Source of the DNA: Blastomyces gilchristii SLH14081
Taxonomy: Eukaryota > Ascomycota > Eurotiomycetes > Onygenales > Ajellomycetaceae
Direction: 5' to 3'
Length of the DNA stretch: 64,000 bases
Assembly (NCBI RefSeq): GCF_000003855.2
Contig: NW_003101668.1
Coordinates: 434,001 to 498,000 of the forward strand
In this document: positions 60,050-64,000 of the stretch, piece by piece
Numbering within the stretch: position 1 is the stretch's first letter
How the letters are laid out: each line of letters opens with the position of its first letter
Position numbers and translations under genes: made by a program
The notes under the pieces: generated by a model
What the model was told of the DNA's origin: nothing
The model's database searches: none
The model's input: the letters and a program-made list of their open reading frames with translations, nothing else

Positions 60050-61584
60050 TCTAGTTTATCATCAGAGTCATTTCTCAATTCTCTAATCTTAATAGAAGTT
60101 TAAGAATTCAAATTCTGTTTATATTTAGCTGAAGAATTAGAGTTTGAAGATTTAGATAGTTAAGAGTTTCTTCTTTTTAAGCTTATAGTTATAAGTCTAC
60201 TGACTTGACTCTTCTCTTCAGTTCTAGATTAACTTTGAGCTTCATCTTTTCTCCAGTTCTTTTGAGTTCTAGAAACAAACATATATTCTTTTAAGCTAGA
60301 TGCATGTTTTTCTTTACAATTAGAGCACTTAAGCAGAGTATATTAATAAATTTCATCTCTTTTTAAGTATATTTCACATTTATGCTCACTAGTTTTGTGA
60401 TCTCTGACACAGAATGCACATTTTGAGTCTCTAAAACATGAGATTGTAAAGTATTCATATCTTTGACAGTTTGAACACTGTGTTTAAGCTTTGAGATTCA
60501 TTCTTAAGTCTTTGTATTCATGAACTCTCATTTTCAAACCTGCTACTCTTACTTCAGAGATCTTTGACTGTTTAAGTGTTTTTATATATACTAGAATAGA
60601 GGTATTTCTTCTGCTTTGTCTGAACTCAATTGAATTTAGTCATACAGGCTTCTTTCTCAGTTGAATAGAGTTGTATTCTTTCAATTCATTTTTGAGAAGT
60701 AGTATTTCTTCTTCACAGTCAAAAATTTCAACTGAAATATCATGAAGAATGAATTTATCTCACTTTTCATCTCTTTCAGATAGAATTATTATATTTAACA
60801 AAGATTCTACTGCTGACTTTCAGAGATTCTCATTCTAAATAAGGAATTCAGCACTGAATTCAGACATTGTAGTCAGAATAATAAAGTTTTCAAAGAATAA
60901 TAACTCAATTGAAGCTATAACTGATTTTTGAACTTCAATATCAGTTATTAACTGAGAAAAGAACTGCTGATTAATTTCATTTCTGATTCTGAAAATAAGA
61001 TTTGAGTTTAGCTTGTTTCTTTGCAGAATGTTCTGATTTGAGACTTTGAGAATAAGTCTTCTATTTCTGAAGATTTGAAAGTTTTTCTCTTTTTACATTT
61101 TCTTTTTCACTTTTCTATAAATAGAGACATGAGCAGTATTCTTCTCAGTTTTCTCAGGATTTTGAGCAGGTTTTGAGACAGCAGGTTTAGAGACAGCAGA
61201 TTCAGCTGCTTGAGCATATGTTTTCTTCTAATTCAAAGAAGAAGAAGAAGTAGGAAAAAAGAATGAAGAAGAGTAAGATAAAGAGTCAGTGATTATACTA
61301 GGAATTTTCAATGTTTTTTAAACTGTGTTTGAGATTTCAAGTTTGAACTTGATCATCTTCTATAGTTATCTAGTCTGAGCATGAAGAATTAACAGAACTT
61401 CTTCATTTATCTCACTCAGATACTGCTTTTCAAGAATCTTGTTTACTTTTTCAAGTTTCTGTATTTTAAGAACTTATTATTTCTCTATTTCTTCTTTCTT
61501 TCTTCTCTTCAGAATTTCAATCTCAGAAATATCATTTGAGAAAGCATCTTTTTTCACATCAACTGAGTGTATTTTTGAACTCAT
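60050..61584 (-). pseudogene. LINE copy 2 ORF1 (gag-like with zinc-knuckle cysteines)
   Basis: Begins MSSKIHSVDVKKDAFSND at 61584 and is rich in Lys, Glu and Ser. About 60470-60280 on the minus strand encodes closely spaced Cys and His residues of zinc-knuckle type. Stops interrupt it. Most of this ORF is absent from copy 1 because of a deletion between two AAAGAGAT octamers (on the element strand). Confidence 0.65.
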
Positions 61585-62917
61585 TATTTTCACTCAATGA
61601 AAAGTTGATCAGACTGTTTCAATTGAGATATTTCTAAGTCTGTTTTCAATTGAAAAGTTGATCAGACTATTTCAAAAGAAGAATAAAAGACTTTTGTATA
61701 TAAAATACCTGATTTTTTTCACACTAGTTCAGTAACTAGATTAGATTTTTGAAGAGAATCTAATAAACTAAAATTGATTTTTAAGATAAATTAATAAAAT
61801 CTTTACAATCTCTTTCTTGAGATACAGTGAGAAAAAGTATGACATCAATTAATAATAAATCAGATAATATGACAGTTTTTAAGAGAAAAACTGATAAAAA
61901 ATAAATCAATTTTTTGCAGAGAAATTGATTAAAACTATTTAATTTTATTCTAAATTATTCAATTCTTCTCACACAATAAGTGTGCAACTCAAATCAGTTA
62001 ATAAAGAGTGTAAAAAAGAATTAAGTATTAATGAAAGCTCTTCAGTCACTGAAAAAGTAATTCTTACTTAAAAGAATATAAAATTATGATAGAAAACAGC
62101 TCTGTTTTTAATTCTTTGTAAGAATATTATATAAAATTCAGAGAAAAATACCTTACTTTTTCAAGAGAAGTAAAAAACTATTTCTAAGATCTTTTTTTTT
62201 TTATGCATAGACTGCTGCAGAAGAATGAGATAGAAACTGCTAAGATATATACTACTATATACTCTCTATCAAGACTTTCTCTCTTCAGAGTCTTGATATT
62301 ATAGAGAATATAAGTCTGTTTCTATATAATAATATAAATATTGTCAGTGAGATGTAGAGAAACTGATTATTTATATCTCAAAATAGAAGACTTTATCAAT
62401 GATTATATTAATATAGAGTTAATTCTTAAATTCAATAGAAACCTAGTATTACTGTTCTCAATCTCTTACAGAATCTATTGAATATTGAGATATTAAAACT
62501 AGATTTAATATATCTCACTGTGCAGGAATCAAAGGCTCAGTCAGACCTTGAGATATACTGATTTTATAATTGTTGATGTGCTGTTGACTTGTTATTCATT
62601 GATTATATGCTTGATATTATCACTGAGATATCATTTTGTATTTTTCTGCCAGGGATGAGCCAGATTGAGAAGGGCGGTACAAGAGTGGGACTTGGTGTTG
62701 ATGTTTTGAAACATCAAAGATGAACAGGGTTTTCACAGAGGTCACTTCTCAGATATCTTCACAACTACAGATCAGGAATCTTCCAAAATTGAGAAGATTG
62801 GTGCATGCGGCTAGGTCTCTTCACCTTACAATTTATATAGCAATTTGGCCTGGGGTTGTGGTGTGATAGGGGAGAATGAGGGATAATCCCACGCAGGAGT
62901 TTCAAACAACATCTGGT

Positions 62918-63049
62918 TCATGTTTGGCTGGATAACTCCACCACCACACGGGGTATGTGGTCAGCGATGGGGTCAAAATGCTCATATGATTGAGGGCTTT
63001 TTGATGGATCTATCGGCGGGTTCTTATTCGAAAAATCGAGCGAGTTCAT
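62918..63049 (-). other. conserved 43-codon frame in LINE copy 2 5' region
   Basis: Counterpart of 17456-17587 in copy 1, starting MNSLDFSNKNPPIDPSKSPQ with the same stop position. It lies in the least RIP-affected part of the element (about 62640-63060). Confidence 0.4.
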
Positions 63050-63095
63050 GGTGAAGTGGTTGGTTTTTTCAAAGCTGACTTATGTAGTCTTATTA

Positions 63096-64000
63096 AACTT
63101 CTAAAAAACCGTTTGAGAGAAAATAGAAGAAGAGTGCTACAGAGCTTACAAGATACTGACTCATCACTGCAAGATCATCTCTAAAAACTCTTTAAGAAAA
63201 AATAACAAGTCTTAAGCAGCATTTCTTACTCAATGTCTCTGATGTATAATGAGACAGTCTCTACTAGCTGTCTTATAGCTTGCAATCTCTTTCTCAGCAT
63301 TCTTTAAATACTTAAGTAATTCTCATGAATTCTCTGATGATAAATAATCTTCTTATTTAACAAGATATTGAAGCTTACTGTAATGTATTCACTTATTCAA
63401 TATTTTCTTCATAAGATATTCAGTATCACTCTCAATCTTGATATTATTCAGTCAAGACAGCTCTGTCTCAAGATATTACTTATAGAGTTTCAAATAGAAA
63501 ATGTGAAAAATAGAATGAATTGATTTCAATTCTGAGAATAATTTCAACTCATATATCTGCTTATTCATCACTTTTATTACTGAGAAAGATCTCAGTTATC
63601 ACTCACTAAGCTTTTTATATAATCTTATTATCTTGATATTCTTTGCTGAAAGTAGTACTTAATTCTCTATTAAGAACTTCATTGAAAGATATTTTCAATT
63701 ATAGTATTCTATCTACTACTTCTGAGTATAATGAATACTTTTCATCATCTTCTCATGAATTTTATTCAAAAGTTTCAATCTCACTTTTACTTCTGATACT
63801 GAGAAATACTCTGTTCTCTGTATCTATTCAATATTCTGACTGTCTATCTCTCTCTTTGAAACATCATCTGTGACATTACTGAATAATGAAGAATTATATT
63901 TATAATAAGTATAGAAAAGAGATATCTTTAAGGTTGCATTCTTTGTATTATTATATATGAATTCAGTGATTAAAAGATGTTTAAGTCAATCATTCTGATA
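63096..64000. other. AT-rich sequence, nothing assigned
   Basis: Right flank of LINE copy 2. A 76-codon plus frame at 63643-63873 is Ser/Leu-rich without family or start support. I recognise no element here. Confidence 0.4.

Larger units (their letters stand above)
55629..63077 (-). mobile_element. LINE copy 2, full length, uninterrupted
   Basis: Inverted relative to copy 1. Flanked by ACTTATGTAGTCTTATTA (55611-55628 and 63078-63095), with the (TAA)n tail at the left end (about 55622-55642 on the plus strand reads TTATTATTATT). Length about 7.45 kb. Includes the 5' segment (63077-62600), ORF1 (start near 61584, down to about 60050) and ORF2 (about 59800-56000). It serves as the empty-site reference for the MITE and hAT insertions in copy 1. 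Confidence 0.9.

Overview
The window looks like a chromosome segment of a filamentous ascomycete. Introns are short (71-178 nt) with GT donors, AG acceptors and CTAAC/CTAAAC-type branch sites, and the first 13 kb carries ordinary house-keeping genes at balanced base composition. From about 13.3 kb to the end the sequence becomes a very AT-rich, CpG-poor block in which every recognisable gene is a transposon remnant full of C-to-T and G-to-A changes, typically TGG codons turned into TGA. That pattern is the signature of repeat-induced point mutation (RIP). A two-compartment genome of this kind, with these gene types, would fit an Onygenales species such as Blastomyces, but the genus is an inference and not shown by the sequence.

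Gene-bearing part (1-13.3 kb): TAD3 (catalytically degenerate subunit of the tRNA A34 deaminase; + strand, interrupted by a 100-N gap), a small unnamed membrane protein (- strand, two exons, recovered from splice sites), an EDC4/Ge-1-like mRNA-decapping scaffold (+ strand, three exons), and a glyoxalase/VOC-fold protein (+ strand, two exons). The membrane protein and EDC4 genes are divergent and share a 777-bp promoter region with two identical E-box-like decamers. These genes do not form a pathway; the only common theme is RNA metabolism for TAD3 and EDC4.

Repeat block (13.3-64 kb): an internally deleted Tc1-type transposase, then a nested set of elements whose ends I could fix by target-site duplications (TSDs). 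They are: two inverted copies of one LINE (17.4-30.5 kb, + strand; 55.6-63.1 kb, - strand; 15-18 bp TSDs); an about 6.4-kb hAT-type element inserted in the first LINE (8-bp TSD GTTGTGTG); six copies of a 506-bp non-autonomous element that shares both ends with that hAT; a complete Ty1/copia element (271-bp LTRs, TSD CATGC, half-tRNA primer site matching initiator tRNA-Met); a complete but internally deleted Gypsy element (309-bp LTRs, TSD AGTTA); and two truncated Gypsy elements. The second LINE copy preserves the unoccupied target sites for both insertions in the first copy, so the order of events can be read: LINE first, then hAT and MITE, then another MITE into the hAT.

The most interesting items are the hAT/MITE family with its paired empty sites and recurring internal GATAACACT motif, the upstream coiled-coil frame carried by the hAT, the LINE with a strongly preserved 5' segment, the in-frame gag-RNase H fusion in the deleted Gypsy element, and a sharp boundary between RIP-mutated and nearly intact sequence inside that same element. 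I found no CRISPR, no rRNA or tRNA gene, and no secondary-metabolite or defence cluster.
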